Assembly: GCA_964594045.1 (NCBI GenBank)
Contig: CAZQKR010000014.1
Span: 34,576 to 98,575, forward strand
Length of the DNA stretch: 64,000 nt
Source: UBA2365 sp964594045
GTDB lineage: Bacteria; Bacteroidota; Bacteroidia; Chitinophagales; Saprospiraceae
Direction: 5' to 3'
In this document: piece after piece, positions 54,359 to 62,842 of the stretch
Position numbering within the stretch: position 1 is the stretch's first letter
Layout of the letters: every line of letters begins with the position of its first letter
The notes under the pieces: model-generated
Databases searched by the model: none
The model's input: only the letters and a program-made list of their open reading frames with translations
What the model was told of the DNA's origin: nothing
Program-made: the position numbers and the translations under genes

Positions 54359-54683
54359 CGAAATATTGTTTTTTGATTTTAATAGCACGTTCAATTTCTT
54401 TAGGAGGTGTCTTTTGAGATTTCTTTGTAAAACCATTCATTACAACAACGATCTTACCTTCATCATAGCAAAAGAAAATTCTAAAGATATCTGAACCTTG
54501 TTTTACCCTAAGATAGAACAAATTCTTTTCATGGGTTGATCCGATATGCTTACCTGGAATTTGCCGGACATATTGCAACATAAAAAGTCCGAAATCAATC
54601 TTTTCCTTTACTTTTTCTTCCTGACTGTCAAAGAATTCGAAGAAATATGACTTATAGAAGATCAATTTTCTTATTTGTTCCAT
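54348..54683 (-). CDS. higB: HigB/RelE-like type II toxin
   Basis: 111 residues from the ATG at 54683 (MEQIRK); a TTG six bases earlier overlaps the promoter. It matches the phage Gp49-like/HigB toxin family: FFDSQEEKVKEKIDFGL, the hallmark RVKQGSDIFRIFFCYDEGK, then VVVMNGFTKKSQKTP with basic residues expected to act in mRNA cleavage on the ribosome, and a helical end. The -7 box of a perfect promoter ends three bases before the ATG, so the message is probably leaderless. Flanked on both sides by 252-bp direct repeats. Confidence 0.88.
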   Translation of the reverse strand: MEQIRKLIFYKSYFFEFFDSQEEKVKEKIDFGLFMLQYVRQIPGKHIGSTHEKNLFYLRVKQGSDIFRIFFCYDEGKIVVVMNGFTKKSQKTPPKEIERAIKIKKQYFDEK

Positions 54684-54686
54684 ATA

Positions 54687-54717
54687 CAAAGTTAACTAAT
54701 TGTGGAACAAATGCAAA
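54687..54717 (-). promoter_or_regulatory. perfect promoter of higBA giving a leaderless message
   Basis: On the minus strand TTTG (54717-54714), a 19-base spacer, then TAACTTTG (54694-54687) fit TTTG-N19-TAnnTTTG exactly. The ATG of higB begins at 54683, where transcription should start. Confidence 0.7.
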
Positions 54718-54760
54718 TTTTTCTTTCAATTTTTTTGTTTTTGATATGCCCGATATCCCT

Positions 54761-55012
54761 TACCTATGTGCCTGTTTATCTATGTGTTAAATTATTTTTT
54801 TCACCACAAAGGTATAGAAACATAGATTCAATCTGCCTGTTAGCTAACAGAGTAAAACACTTAAAATAAAATGGTTTTTTTAAATGCTTTGTTGCACAAA
54901 TGAAGGGGAACACGGATGACACGGATTTTACGGATTTTACGGATTTTTACAGATTCCAGTTATAAAAATCCGTGCTGATCTGTCTGATCCGTAAGATCCG
55001 TGTTCAAAAAAA
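54761..55012. repeat. composite short-word hairpin element, copy 2 (right of HigBA)
   Basis: Direct repeat of 53729-53980, with the same order of ACATAGG arms, a shared middle (ACATAGATTCAATCTGCCTG, TAAAATAAAATGG, TGCACAAATGAAGGGGAACA) and ACACGG arms. The differences are small substitutions and one extra CGGATTTTA word. The whole 54690-55233 gap is filled by this copy, the next element and AT-rich DNA. Confidence 0.8.
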
Positions 55013-55049
55013 AACATAACTATTCCGGAAATTTCAACTTGAAAAACTA

Positions 55050-55152
55050 TAACTATGTGCGCCTATGTTTCTATGTTCCTATGTGTTAAAAGATTTTTTT
55101 CACCACATAGGTACATAGATACATATATACATAGGTACATAGGTACATAGAT
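55050..55152. repeat. ACATAGG-family hairpin element, copy 3
   Basis: Left arm ACTATGTGCGCCTATGTTTC (55051-55070) and following words; right arm CCACATAGGTACATAGATAC (55104-55123) extended by further ACATAGGT words to 55151. It lies between the HigBA repeat copy and the HEPN-MNT genes. Confidence 0.75.
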
Positions 55153-55233
55153 TCTTCATGCCAATTTAATTGCAAGGTGAAATGGCTTTTAAAAGGATTG
55201 TTGCCTGATAAATTTGACATAAGCAGAAAAAAA

Positions 55234-55581
55234 TTAATTTTCATCGCGGTGGTAGATCTCAAAACCTTTTTCCTCAATATGCCTGCTCAGTACAGGATTC
55301 GATAGATCTGAAAATATCACTACATCAACGAAATATGGAAGTGAACTTTCTTCAAATTCACCCTTCAGTCTGAAAAGCGTCCTTTTGTCAACTATCTCAT
55401 TCATGATGGCCAGATCAATATCACTGCCTGTATGATAGGTTCCGTTTGACCTGCTGCCAAAGATCCGGACAGATTTAATGTCCTCATATTTGTAAAAAAT
55501 GTCTTTGATGGCAGCCAAATCCCGCTCAGTCAGCCCCGAAAGTGTCAAAAGATCATTTTTTATAATTAATGTTTTGGACAT
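55234..55581 (-). CDS. MNT-type nucleotidyltransferase, antitoxin of a HEPN-MNT pair
   Basis: 115 residues from the ATG at 55581; the frame opens further up at 55596 inside the HEPN gene. The MNT motif FGSRSNGTYHTGSDIDLAI gives Gly42-Ser43 and Asp54/Asp56, with a third acidic residue at Asp86 (FVDVVIF). This is a complete active site. MNT proteins of this type adenylylate a tyrosine on the HEPN RNase partner to silence it. Begins 1 bp after the HEPN stop. Confidence 0.88.
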   Translation of the reverse strand: MSKTLIIKNDLLTLSGLTERDLAAIKDIFYKYEDIKSVRIFGSRSNGTYHTGSDIDLAIMNEIVDKRTLFRLKGEFEESSLPYFVDVVIFSDLSNPVLSRHIEEKGFEIYHRDEN

Positions 55582-55582
55582 G

Positions 55583-55984
55583 TTAAAATTGTTCATTGAA
55601 AAACTGATAAAGCTTTGCCAATGCAGGATAAATTTCCTGTCTCAGGAACTTTTCTGAGCTTTCAAATTTGGTTCCATTGTAGTCATGAGATAATTCATTT
55701 CTCATATCCAGTCCATCGATCAAGACTTGTGCAAAATCAATATAACCAGCCTGTTGCGCAATCCTGAAAGTATCTTTTGGCGAAGGTTTAAATGAAAAAC
55801 CTTTTTCTTCCAGAAAATCCTTCATCACCTTCCAGGACAGATCAATGGTGAACTCAAATCTCTGGATCAAACCATTCCGTTCCAGCTCATTCAATTCATC
55901 CAATTCAATTGCTTCCTTCAGTTTATTAAACGCATTGGTATAATTTTCAAACCGCTTTTTACATCTATTGCTATGCTCATCCAT
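55583..55984 (-). CDS. HEPN-domain toxin, HI0074 family
   Basis: 133 residues from the ATG at 55984. All-helical; the HEPN catalytic motif R-x4-H is RNELSH (Arg95-His100), followed by DYNGT, so a tyrosine lies close to the motif and could be the target of modification by the MNT partner. The family was first described as a nucleotidyltransferase substrate-binding protein. In HEPN-MNT modules it is an RNase toxin. The toxin comes first and the MNT gene follows after 1 bp. A TACTTTTG box at 55996-55989 ends four bases before the ATG. Confidence 0.86.
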   Translation of the reverse strand: MDEHSNRCKKRFENYTNAFNKLKEAIELDELNELERNGLIQRFEFTIDLSWKVMKDFLEEKGFSFKPSPKDTFRIAQQAGYIDFAQVLIDGLDMRNELSHDYNGTKFESSEKFLRQEIYPALAKLYQFFNEQF

Positions 55985-55988
55985 AATA

Positions 55989-55996
55989 CAAAAGTA
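55989..55996 (-). promoter_or_regulatory. candidate -7 box (TACTTTTG) abutting the HEPN gene
   Basis: TACTTTTG on the minus strand fits TAnnTTTG and ends four bases before the ATG at 55984, implying a leaderless message as for higBA. The -33 position lacks TTTG. Confidence 0.4.
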
Positions 55997-56063
55997 CAAT
56001 TTTCAAGTAATTACACTACAGAATTAACTGCATAAGAGCCTTTTTATTTAAATAATTCTGAAA

Positions 56064-58859
56064 CTACTCCACCTTCACCACCCTTTGCACCACCATCTCC
56101 TTCCCTGCCAGGATCCTCAGAAAATAGATCCCCTTATGCAACTGATCCAACCCATTCAAGACCAGATAGGATCCTTGCCACTCCCATCCATCCTCACTGA
56201 TGTCAAAAACTTTTTTCCCCGCCACATCAAAAATATCGATCAGTAATGGCCCGGATCTGTCAGGCCTTACCAATAGATGAAGCTGATCTGAAAAAGGATT
56301 CGGGAAAGCCTTCCATAACACGCCAACCTCAGCCTGATTTTCAGTGAACACCGGAGAAAGCATGACAACCAATTGCGTGTCTGCCTTCAGGTCTACAGCC
56401 CCGGCATATTGATTGAATCCTTCTGCAGATATAATGTATTCATAATTCCGGGCAAAGAGCCCATGGGTTGATACTGTTCCCTCATTATCCGTCCAAAGGA
56501 TGTCGTTGAAGATTTCAACTTTTGCATGCTCAACCGGTAAACCTGATCCCAGTACTTTGAATGTAATTGAATACGTTGGAATTTCCTCCAGATATAACTT
56601 ATTGAAAAAATCGACAAATCTGACTACCAAAGTATCCACCACATTTTGATAGCCGGCTTTGGACACTTCGTAAATTTTGGTTCCACGCAGTACTTGATTG
56701 AATATGGCTATACCTGTCTGACCGGTCAGCATGCTATCTGAGTCAAACCGGATGAATGCTTCATTGATTGGTTCTCCGCTTGAACTGCTCAGTACCTCAA
56801 AACCAACCTGTTGAAATGACTGCGGAAAAACGACCTGGTCGATCCAGGCACCATCACGTCCACCAATGTCTGATTGATCCTTGGCATAGATCCATTCAAA
56901 GGTGTGAACACCTGTATCCACAGGAAAGCTAACTTCCATCCAGTCCATCTCTCCGCTCCATGCACCAATTTCTTCATCATCGATATAGAATTTCAGGAAA
57001 TCATAAGCTTCCTCCGAAGATGTTTTTAAAGCAAAACTGACCTCTCCTTTTGCTGCGATATCCAAACTTATACTCAGTATAGATTGTTGGTTGTGTGCGG
57101 AAATCCCTGATCTCAAACTGTATGCACCGTCATAAGACTCATCCGTTACGCGCTCCCATGGTTGTGCATTCATCTCCAATCCTTCGGATATGCCTGCTTC
57201 AAAGTCCTCGGGATCAGCCTGATACAGAAACACCCTGATCTCCGCTTGAATGGTGTCCAAAATGACTGTTTGCAAGCCGGTGATATATCCATTCCCGGCA
57301 ACCCTCAATTCATACGTTCCGGTTGTAACAGAATCCATACGGAACCAACCGGTTGAATCGGTAATTACAGCTGCATAAGGTGTTCCTTCAAGCATAACAG
57401 ATGCATCGCCAATGCCTTGCCCTGTAACAGCATCCACCACCTGCCCGTTGAGCGTAGCGGTTTGGGCTTTCTGCAGCACCACATCCAGCTTGTATGAAGA
57501 GTCAATACGCTCAATGTTCACTTCATGGATCTGAGGCTGATAACCAAAAGCAGAAAATTCCAGTTGCCAGGTGCCGGGTTCCAGCATCCGCAAATAATGA
57601 CCGTGATAGGGATTGGAACGTACCCAGGATTCATCCTTGTCGTGGTTCAACACGGTGATTTTGGCCTCCAGCGGGATCCCGTCTTCATTTTTTACGGTGC
57701 CGCTGATCCCTGTCTGCAACCATTCGATGTAACTCAACAAAGATTCCCTCTGGTATCCCCAAAATGCAGGCAGCAATTCTGTGGCAGTTAAAAACGCATC
57801 ATGTAATTCAAGCGTCACTTCCCTGCAATGGTGCCAGTAATTCATATAATCCTGCCTGCCGCCTGCCACTACATACCAGTCACCGCCATGGGTATACCCC
57901 GGAAAAAAATAGCCTTGCGGGCTTACGGCATGTACCTGATCAGCCCATTGTATGGAAATCGTTTCAAACCAGTTGTGGTCAGCGTGTTTCCGTTCGCTGC
58001 TTACCCAGGCATCCCAGGGATAATTGACGAGTTCGGCGCCATCGTGAAAATTGGCGGATAAACTGAGGGTTTTGCTTTGGGCAAAATCCATCATGGCGAT
58101 GGTTTCAACCTGGTAAGGCCCCGAAGGGTTGGCCCCTACCCTTGGGTCGGGAAAATTGCGGTTGATATCCTTTCCGTTGGCATTGCCGCGGGTCGCTCCG
58201 GCCACGGTGTGGTTGCCGGACTTGTAGGTGCCGTCGGGATTGGCGGCCGGGTTGATATAGATCACGGATTCATTGAGCATCCGGGTGATCCGGCTGTCTG
58301 TGCCATAGTTCTGCACCAGGTGATCGGCTAGGCGCAGCATCAGTACAAAACCGGTGGTTTCGTTGCCATGCATGGAACTGGTGTAGAACATTTCGGGTTT
58401 GGGAAGCATGTTCTCCACCTCGCTGGTTATTTTCAAAACATACAATTTCCTGCCTTTAATCGTGGTGCCGATGCTGTCAAGCCGGCACAATCCGGGAAAC
58501 TGTACCTCGAAGCGCTTCATCATTGCCCGGTATACCTCATACGTCGGGTATCGGTCCCAGTTGGCCATCTGATCGATGGACGTGGCCATGTCCAGGTTCC
58601 GGTATCCTTCGGAAGGGTGCCTCAATAGTTCCGGGACATATCCACAGGCCCTGATCTTCGAAAGTTCCTCCTCATTGGCAAATGCGTAGATGTTTTCTCC
58701 TTCGATCCTGTGTATGGAAACAATGCGGGTGATGTGTTCATTGATCACGGACCGGTCCAGTTCCTTGAGTTTGAGGTAATATTCCTGGGCAAAGAGCCTT
58801 GATTGAACCATGAACAGGAACAGGAAACTGAAAATGGCCAGCAAAATTTTATTTCTCAT
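56064..58859 (-). CDS. secreted M14 zinc carboxypeptidase with type IX sorting domain
   Basis: 931 residues with a signal peptide ending near RLFAQ. The M14 domain (about 105-385) has zinc ligands HGNE in SSMHGNETTG and His in SANFHDGAELVN. The substrate motif is NPDGT, and the catalytic Glu is in VTLELHD. Two carboxypeptidase regulatory (CNA-B-like) domains follow at about 390-545 (ISGTVKNEDGIPLEAKI, LNGQVVDAVTGQGIGDASV), then beta-rich modules and a Por domain (FPNPFSDQLHLLV to MVVQRVVKVE). Exported through the outer membrane by T9SS to cut C-terminal residues from peptides. Stands alone. Confidence 0.93.
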   Translation of the reverse strand: MRNKILLAIFSFLFLFMVQSRLFAQEYYLKLKELDRSVINEHITRIVSIHRIEGENIYAFANEEELSKIRACGYVPELLRHPSEGYRNLDMATSIDQMANWDRYPTYEVYRAMMKRFEVQFPGLCRLDSIGTTIKGRKLYVLKITSEVENMLPKPEMFYTSSMHGNETTGFVLMLRLADHLVQNYGTDSRITRMLNESVIYINPAANPDGTYKSGNHTVAGATRGNANGKDINRNFPDPRVGANPSGPYQVETIAMMDFAQSKTLSLSANFHDGAELVNYPWDAWVSSERKHADHNWFETISIQWADQVHAVSPQGYFFPGYTHGGDWYVVAGGRQDYMNYWHHCREVTLELHDAFLTATELLPAFWGYQRESLLSYIEWLQTGISGTVKNEDGIPLEAKITVLNHDKDESWVRSNPYHGHYLRMLEPGTWQLEFSAFGYQPQIHEVNIERIDSSYKLDVVLQKAQTATLNGQVVDAVTGQGIGDASVMLEGTPYAAVITDSTGWFRMDSVTTGTYELRVAGNGYITGLQTVILDTIQAEIRVFLYQADPEDFEAGISEGLEMNAQPWERVTDESYDGAYSLRSGISAHNQQSILSISLDIAAKGEVSFALKTSSEEAYDFLKFYIDDEEIGAWSGEMDWMEVSFPVDTGVHTFEWIYAKDQSDIGGRDGAWIDQVVFPQSFQQVGFEVLSSSSGEPINEAFIRFDSDSMLTGQTGIAIFNQVLRGTKIYEVSKAGYQNVVDTLVVRFVDFFNKLYLEEIPTYSITFKVLGSGLPVEHAKVEIFNDILWTDNEGTVSTHGLFARNYEYIISAEGFNQYAGAVDLKADTQLVVMLSPVFTENQAEVGVLWKAFPNPFSDQLHLLVRPDRSGPLLIDIFDVAGKKVFDISEDGWEWQGSYLVLNGLDQLHKGIYFLRILAGKEMVVQRVVKVE

Positions 58860-59100
58860 GAGTAGAATTTATGATCATATACGCACATTTTACCCCCGGA
58901 AATTCAGCCCGGATCAAAACATTCATTCGTATATTAATTTATGATCAATTCGGATGTAATATTAAAAAAAATCCTTGACCCATGAATGGGATTTGCTGTA
59001 TTAATCGTATTTTAGTGCACCAAAAGTCAAAGGTAAAAGGTTATTTTTAAAGGAAATTCTAATGCTTGATAACAAGACTGGAATTGTGCATTAATTTTAT
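58860..59100. other. intergenic stretch
   Basis: AT-rich DNA upstream of the M14 gene. I see no gene, and no promoter with both boxes. Confidence 0.4.
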
Positions 59101-59320
59101 TACACGGAGTACCACAGAGCAAGGCACAGAGTTACACAGAGTTTCGTTTTAGTATATATAACTCTGTGGCCCTCTGCGTAAAACTTGTGGCCCTCTGTGG
59201 AACAAAAAAAATCTGCGAAAATCAGCGAGATCAGCTGGAAAATCTTTTTATTAATTCATTTCAAAAACTAAAAACTCTGTGGCCCTCTGTGTAAAAACTC
59301 TGTGGGCCCTCTGTGTAACT
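59101..59320. repeat. CACAGAG-family short-word hairpin element
   Basis: Left arm words CACGGAGTACCACAGAGCAA and GGCACAGAGTTACACAGAG (59103-59141); inverted right arm AACTCTGTGGCCCTCTGCGT and CTTGTGGCCCTCTGTGG (59160-59200). A further ACTCTGTGGCCCTCTGTGTA block follows at 59274-59318, directly before the DUF418 start. Related to 49701-49873. Confidence 0.7.
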
Positions 59321-59330
59321 AAAAAAAATC

Positions 59331-60581
59331 ATGACAAACAATTTTACCCCCATAAAAACCACAGAAAGGATCCAGTTGCTCGATGCCCTGCGAGGCCTCG
59401 CCATTTTCGGTATATTAATGGTCAATATGCCACTGATGTATGCACCCATTTCCCGGATTCTGGCCGGAGTTGAAGAAAACCTGTCAACATCCGACATTAT
59501 CGGAGAATCCCTCATCAAACTGCTTTTTGAAGGCAAATTCTATGTCCTGTTCTCCATGCTCTTCGGCTACGGCTTTTACATTTTTATGAATAAAAGCACA
59601 CCTGAAAAGAGCATTCTCCCCACCTTCAGAAGAAGGCTGTTCTTTCTCCTGCTCTTCGGGCTGACCCACGTAGTACTGCTCTGGGCAGGCGACATCCTTG
59701 TTTTTTATGCCCTTTTTGGCTTTTTACTCATACTTTTCAGGAATTCCTCCAATAAAAAGATCATCGGCTGGTCCATAGCATTTATTTCAATACCCAGTCT
59801 GCTCAGCATTTTCGGTGTAGTCATGATGGCCATTTTCATGGCTGTTCCCCAGGCACAGGAAAGCATACAGACAAGCAACGAACAGAGCGCCGAAACCATG
59901 AAATCCCTGATCGAACAGGCATATCAGCTGTATGCCAACGGCAGTTTTTCCGAAATCGTCTCCATCCGTCTGAAAGAATACCTGGCGCTGTTGCCAGGAC
60001 TATTTTTCTTTTACCCCGTTGTGATGGGTATGTTCCTGCTCGGATTTTATGCTGCCCGCCGGCAACTGATCTCTCATTTCCAGGAACACCTTGCCTTGTT
60101 CAGGAAAATGTTCAGATGGACTTTACCCATAGGTTTACTCACCAGCCTGATCTATACTTATGCATATTTTAAAACAGACAACTCCATGCCCGATGCCTGG
60201 TCAGCACTGAGCACCCTCGGCCATACCCTTTCCGGAATTTTGCTTTCACTCGCATACGTATCAGCTATGGTGCTGCTTTTCGCAAACGGAAAGATGAAAC
60301 TGCTGTTCAAATGGCTGGCACCAGTCGGCCAGATGGCACTGACCAATTACATCATGCATTCGGTCATCACCGCCATCCTTTTCCATGCATACGGTTTCGG
60401 GCTGTTTGGGAAAATAAATGTCTGGCAAGGCATAGCATTGACCGTTCTGATATTCCTGGTGCAAATACCCCTGAGCAAATGGTGGCTGCGCCTATTCCTG
60501 TACGGACCGCTGGAATGGCTTTGGCGAAGCCTCACCTACCTTAAATTACAGCCTTTCAAAAGACAAAAAGCGATTGTTTAA
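59331..60581 (+). CDS. DUF418 family membrane protein (YeiB-like)
   Basis: 416 residues, about ten helices. It opens with the family hallmark RIQLLDALRGLAIFGILMVN and has the conserved loop FSMLFGYGFYIFMN. The C-terminal DUF418 core includes LAPVGQMALTNYIMHSVI and WWLRLFLYGPLEWLWRSLTY. Inner membrane; no biochemical role is established, though acyltransferase-3-like folding has been suggested for relatives. The next gene begins 18 bp downstream and may be co-transcribed. A short-word repeat ends about 10 bp before the start. Confidence 0.9.
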   Translation: MTNNFTPIKTTERIQLLDALRGLAIFGILMVNMPLMYAPISRILAGVEENLSTSDIIGESLIKLLFEGKFYVLFSMLFGYGFYIFMNKSTPEKSILPTFRRRLFFLLLFGLTHVVLLWAGDILVFYALFGFLLILFRNSSNKKIIGWSIAFISIPSLLSIFGVVMMAIFMAVPQAQESIQTSNEQSAETMKSLIEQAYQLYANGSFSEIVSIRLKEYLALLPGLFFFYPVVMGMFLLGFYAARRQLISHFQEHLALFRKMFRWTLPIGLLTSLIYTYAYFKTDNSMPDAWSALSTLGHTLSGILLSLAYVSAMVLLFANGKMKLLFKWLAPVGQMALTNYIMHSVITAILFHAYGFGLFGKINVWQGIALTVLIFLVQIPLSKWWLRLFLYGPLEWLWRSLTYLKLQPFKRQKAIV

Positions 60582-60599
60582 TCAAATCAAAATTGTTTT

Positions 60600-61376
60600 A
60601 TGTGCAGATTCATCGATCTTCATCCCGATAATATCCACACCGAACACATCTGCTGCGCGTTTTCCGACAAAAAATGCGCCCCGGGCTATCAGATGAAAAA
60701 AGATTGGCTAAAATCCGAATTCCAGAAAGGCTATGTATTTCGCCGCCTCGATGCCCGCGCTAAGGTATTCATCGAATACGGACCTGCCGAAACCACCTGG
60801 GTTCCGGTGGATGCACCCGGATATCTGCTGATTAACTGTTTCTGGGTTTCCGGGCAATATAAAGGCAAAGGACATGCAAAGGCATTGCTCCAAAGCGCAT
60901 TGGATGATGCCGCCCTACAAGGCAAACACGGGCTCGTAACCGTCGTTGGCACCCAAAAATTCAATTTCATGAGCGACACCAAATGGCTGCTGAAACAAGG
61001 CTTCATGGATGTCGAACGCACCCCGGACGGATTCAGCCTGCTCGTCAGAAAGCTGCATGACAAGGCGCCGGATCCTGTATTTAAAGCCGTAGTTAAAACC
61101 GCTCAACCAACCCTTCCAACCGGCCTGACGGTATTTTATTCCAACCGCTGCCCGTTCACGGAATATTATGTCCGTGAGGAATTGCCCAAAACGGCAGCCA
61201 ACAGGGACCTGGCATTAGAGATCGTCCACCTGGTAACCATGGAAGAGGCACGTTCAGCCCCGTCTCCCGCTACCATTTTCAGCCTGTTCCTGGATGGCAG
61301 GTTCATCACGACGGATGTGAGCGTTTGCATGGATAACCATTTTGATAACATCGTGAAAAAAGCCTTGAAAAATTAA
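60600..61376 (+). CDS. GNAT acetyltransferase with YoaP-like C-terminal domain
   Basis: 258 residues. The N-terminal GNAT fold has the acetyl-CoA loop GQYKGKGHAKALLQSALDDA (Q/R-x-x-G-x-G/A) at about 82-101. After about residue 165 a small domain begins, VFYSNRCPFTEYYVREELPK, carrying the CPFT thioredoxin-like turn and matching the YoaP-like extension of the family. Cytoplasmic. The substrate is unknown. It follows the DUF418 gene by 18 bp. Confidence 0.86.
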   Translation: MCRFIDLHPDNIHTEHICCAFSDKKCAPGYQMKKDWLKSEFQKGYVFRRLDARAKVFIEYGPAETTWVPVDAPGYLLINCFWVSGQYKGKGHAKALLQSALDDAALQGKHGLVTVVGTQKFNFMSDTKWLLKQGFMDVERTPDGFSLLVRKLHDKAPDPVFKAVVKTAQPTLPTGLTVFYSNRCPFTEYYVREELPKTAANRDLALEIVHLVTMEEARSAPSPATIFSLFLDGRFITTDVSVCMDNHFDNIVKKALKN

Positions 61377-61394
61377 CTAAATAGCTGGGTAGCT

Positions 61395-61480
61395 AGTTGG
61401 CTTTTTAGTCTGTTAGTCTATTAGGTATATACAGACTAAATCGCTAAAAGACTAACAGACTAAACAACTAACAAACTAAA
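61395..61480. repeat. GACTAACA-family short-word hairpin element
   Basis: AGTTGGCTTTTTAGTCTGTT and AGTCTATTAGG on the left; CAGACTAAATCGCTAAAAGA and CTAACAGACTAAACAACTAA on the right, forming inverted arms. It fills the gap between the GNAT gene and the CoA-binding gene. Confidence 0.65.
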
Positions 61481-61490
61481 TACCTGAAAA

Positions 61491-61943
61491 ATGATCACTC
61501 AAAAACAAATCACAGCATTTTTAGCATGTAAAAACCTCGCCATCGCGGGCGCTTCCAGGGATAAGAAAAAATTTGGCAACCAGGTGATGCACGAACTTAT
61601 GAACAAGGGTTTTGAAATTTTTCCGGTCAACCCGCATGCGGAAGAGATTGACAGCATGAAAGTGTATCCGGATGTGCTTTCCCTGCCGGAAACAGTGGAA
61701 AGCCTTTTGATCGTCACACCCAAAGCAGAGACGAAATCCATGCTCGAACAGGCGCTCCAGAAAGGCATCAAACATATTTGGATCCAGCAGATGGCTGATT
61801 CGCCCGAAGCGCTTGAATTTGCAACGCAAAACCAGATGGATGTGATCTTTGGGAAGTGCATCCTGATGCACGCCGGTCCTGTCAAAGGTGTACACGGATT
61901 TCACCGCTTTTTTATGAGATTGTTCGGGAAAATGCCCAGGTAG
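61491..61943 (+). CDS. CoA-binding domain protein (YccU-like)
   Basis: 150 residues, the normal length of the single-domain family. The Rossmann-like CoA-binding fold opens NLAIAGASRDKKKFGNQVMH, with VNPHAEEIDSMKVYPDVLSL and the family's IWIQQM turn. The end GKCILMHAG is also typical. Cytoplasmic; relatives resemble the CoA-ligase CoA-binding domain but have no known enzyme activity. Alone on the plus strand, with a short-word repeat directly upstream. Confidence 0.9.
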   Translation: MITQKQITAFLACKNLAIAGASRDKKKFGNQVMHELMNKGFEIFPVNPHAEEIDSMKVYPDVLSLPETVESLLIVTPKAETKSMLEQALQKGIKHIWIQQMADSPEALEFATQNQMDVIFGKCILMHAGPVKGVHGFHRFFMRLFGKMPR

Positions 61944-62007
61944 TTTTAATTTTCTATGACTGTTCAGGTTATTAAAAATATTGATATTTTTTTTTTAAAA
62001 AAATAGT

Positions 62008-62015
62008 TAAATTTG
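62008..62015 (+). promoter_or_regulatory. candidate -7 box (TAAATTTG) for the small lipoprotein gene
   Basis: TAAATTTG fits TAnnTTTG, 40 bp before the ATG at 62056, after an AT-only stretch. The -33 element is not clear. Confidence 0.45.
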
Positions 62016-62055
62016 ACGCACGTTATGCACTTTTCTTAACTTAAAAATTTATGCT

Positions 62056-62475
62056 ATGAAAATTCTATTCAGATCAAATTTCCTGATACTTTTTCTTTTC
62101 TTATATACTTTTTATTCATGTTCATTTACTGAAGATATAGATGAAAAATCAAGTAACCAGGAACTTATTTTCAAAAATACTTCAAATGATGATATTCATA
62201 TTTTTTATGAATTGTATTATCTTCAGTTAGGTGAACTCAGTTATACCAACCAGGAAGATTTTGATTCTTCTAATAAACTTACGCCAGGGAAAACAAGATC
62301 AGTACAAAATCACCTCACCTGGAGTGAAGACAAGTATCCTAAAATATATCATTATAATTTTTGGGCTGGCAGAAATGGAGAAGTTTTAGGAAGTATTGTT
62401 GACTATAAGATCAACCATGAAAAAAACAATAAATTCACTGTCACATGGGACGGATCAAAATTAAAACTGAATTGA
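62056..62475 (+). CDS. small lipoprotein of unknown function
   Basis: 139 residues. Signal peptide with lipobox FYSCS (Cys22), then a mainly beta-strand mature part of about 115 residues (IHIFYELYYLQLGELSYTNQ, NKFTVTWDGSKLKL). No family recognised. The gene is much more AT-rich than carA and the preceding genes, and it lies between short-word repeats, so recent acquisition is possible. Confidence 0.7.
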   Translation: MKILFRSNFLILFLFLYTFYSCSFTEDIDEKSSNQELIFKNTSNDDIHIFYELYYLQLGELSYTNQEDFDSSNKLTPGKTRSVQNHLTWSEDKYPKIYHYNFWAGRNGEVLGSIVDYKINHEKNNKFTVTWDGSKLKLN

Positions 62476-62530
62476 TCAGGTGTTTGATATCCACGTTGAT
62501 GGCCTTTATTCATGAATGATCTCAATGGAT

Positions 62531-62750
62531 CTATGTACCTATGTAACTATGTGGTGAAATAATCTTTTAACACATAGACACATAGGTACATAGGCGCACA
62601 TAGTTTTAGCTTTGCATCGGGAAATCACAAAAATTTAAGTAGTCTTTTTTTGAACACTGATGACACGGATCGGACAGATCTTCACGGGTTTTTATAACTG
62701 ATATCCGCGAAAATCCGTCAAATCCGTCAAATCCGTGTTCCCCCTTCATT
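62531..62750. repeat. composite short-word hairpin element, inverted copy
   Basis: ACATAGG arms at 62531-62604 (CTATGTACCTATGTAACTAT / CACATAGACACATAGGTACA) and ACACGG arms at 62651-62740 (ACTGATGACACGGATCGGAC / TCAAATCCGTCAAATCCGTG). On the minus strand the order and the linking words match 54900-55152. It fills the gap between the lipoprotein gene and carA. Confidence 0.75.
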
Positions 62751-62812
62751 TGTGCCATTTGTGGAAAATACCAACACCACCCTGTTCTACCCATATATTT
62801 AATTTTCTTTTA

Positions 62813-62820
62813 TATATTTG
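62813..62820 (+). promoter_or_regulatory. candidate -7 box (TATATTTG) for carA
   Basis: TATATTTG fits TAnnTTTG and ends 22 bp before the ATG at 62843. No TTTG at -33. Confidence 0.45.
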
Positions 62821-62842
62821 TTGAACTATTAAATATATCTGC

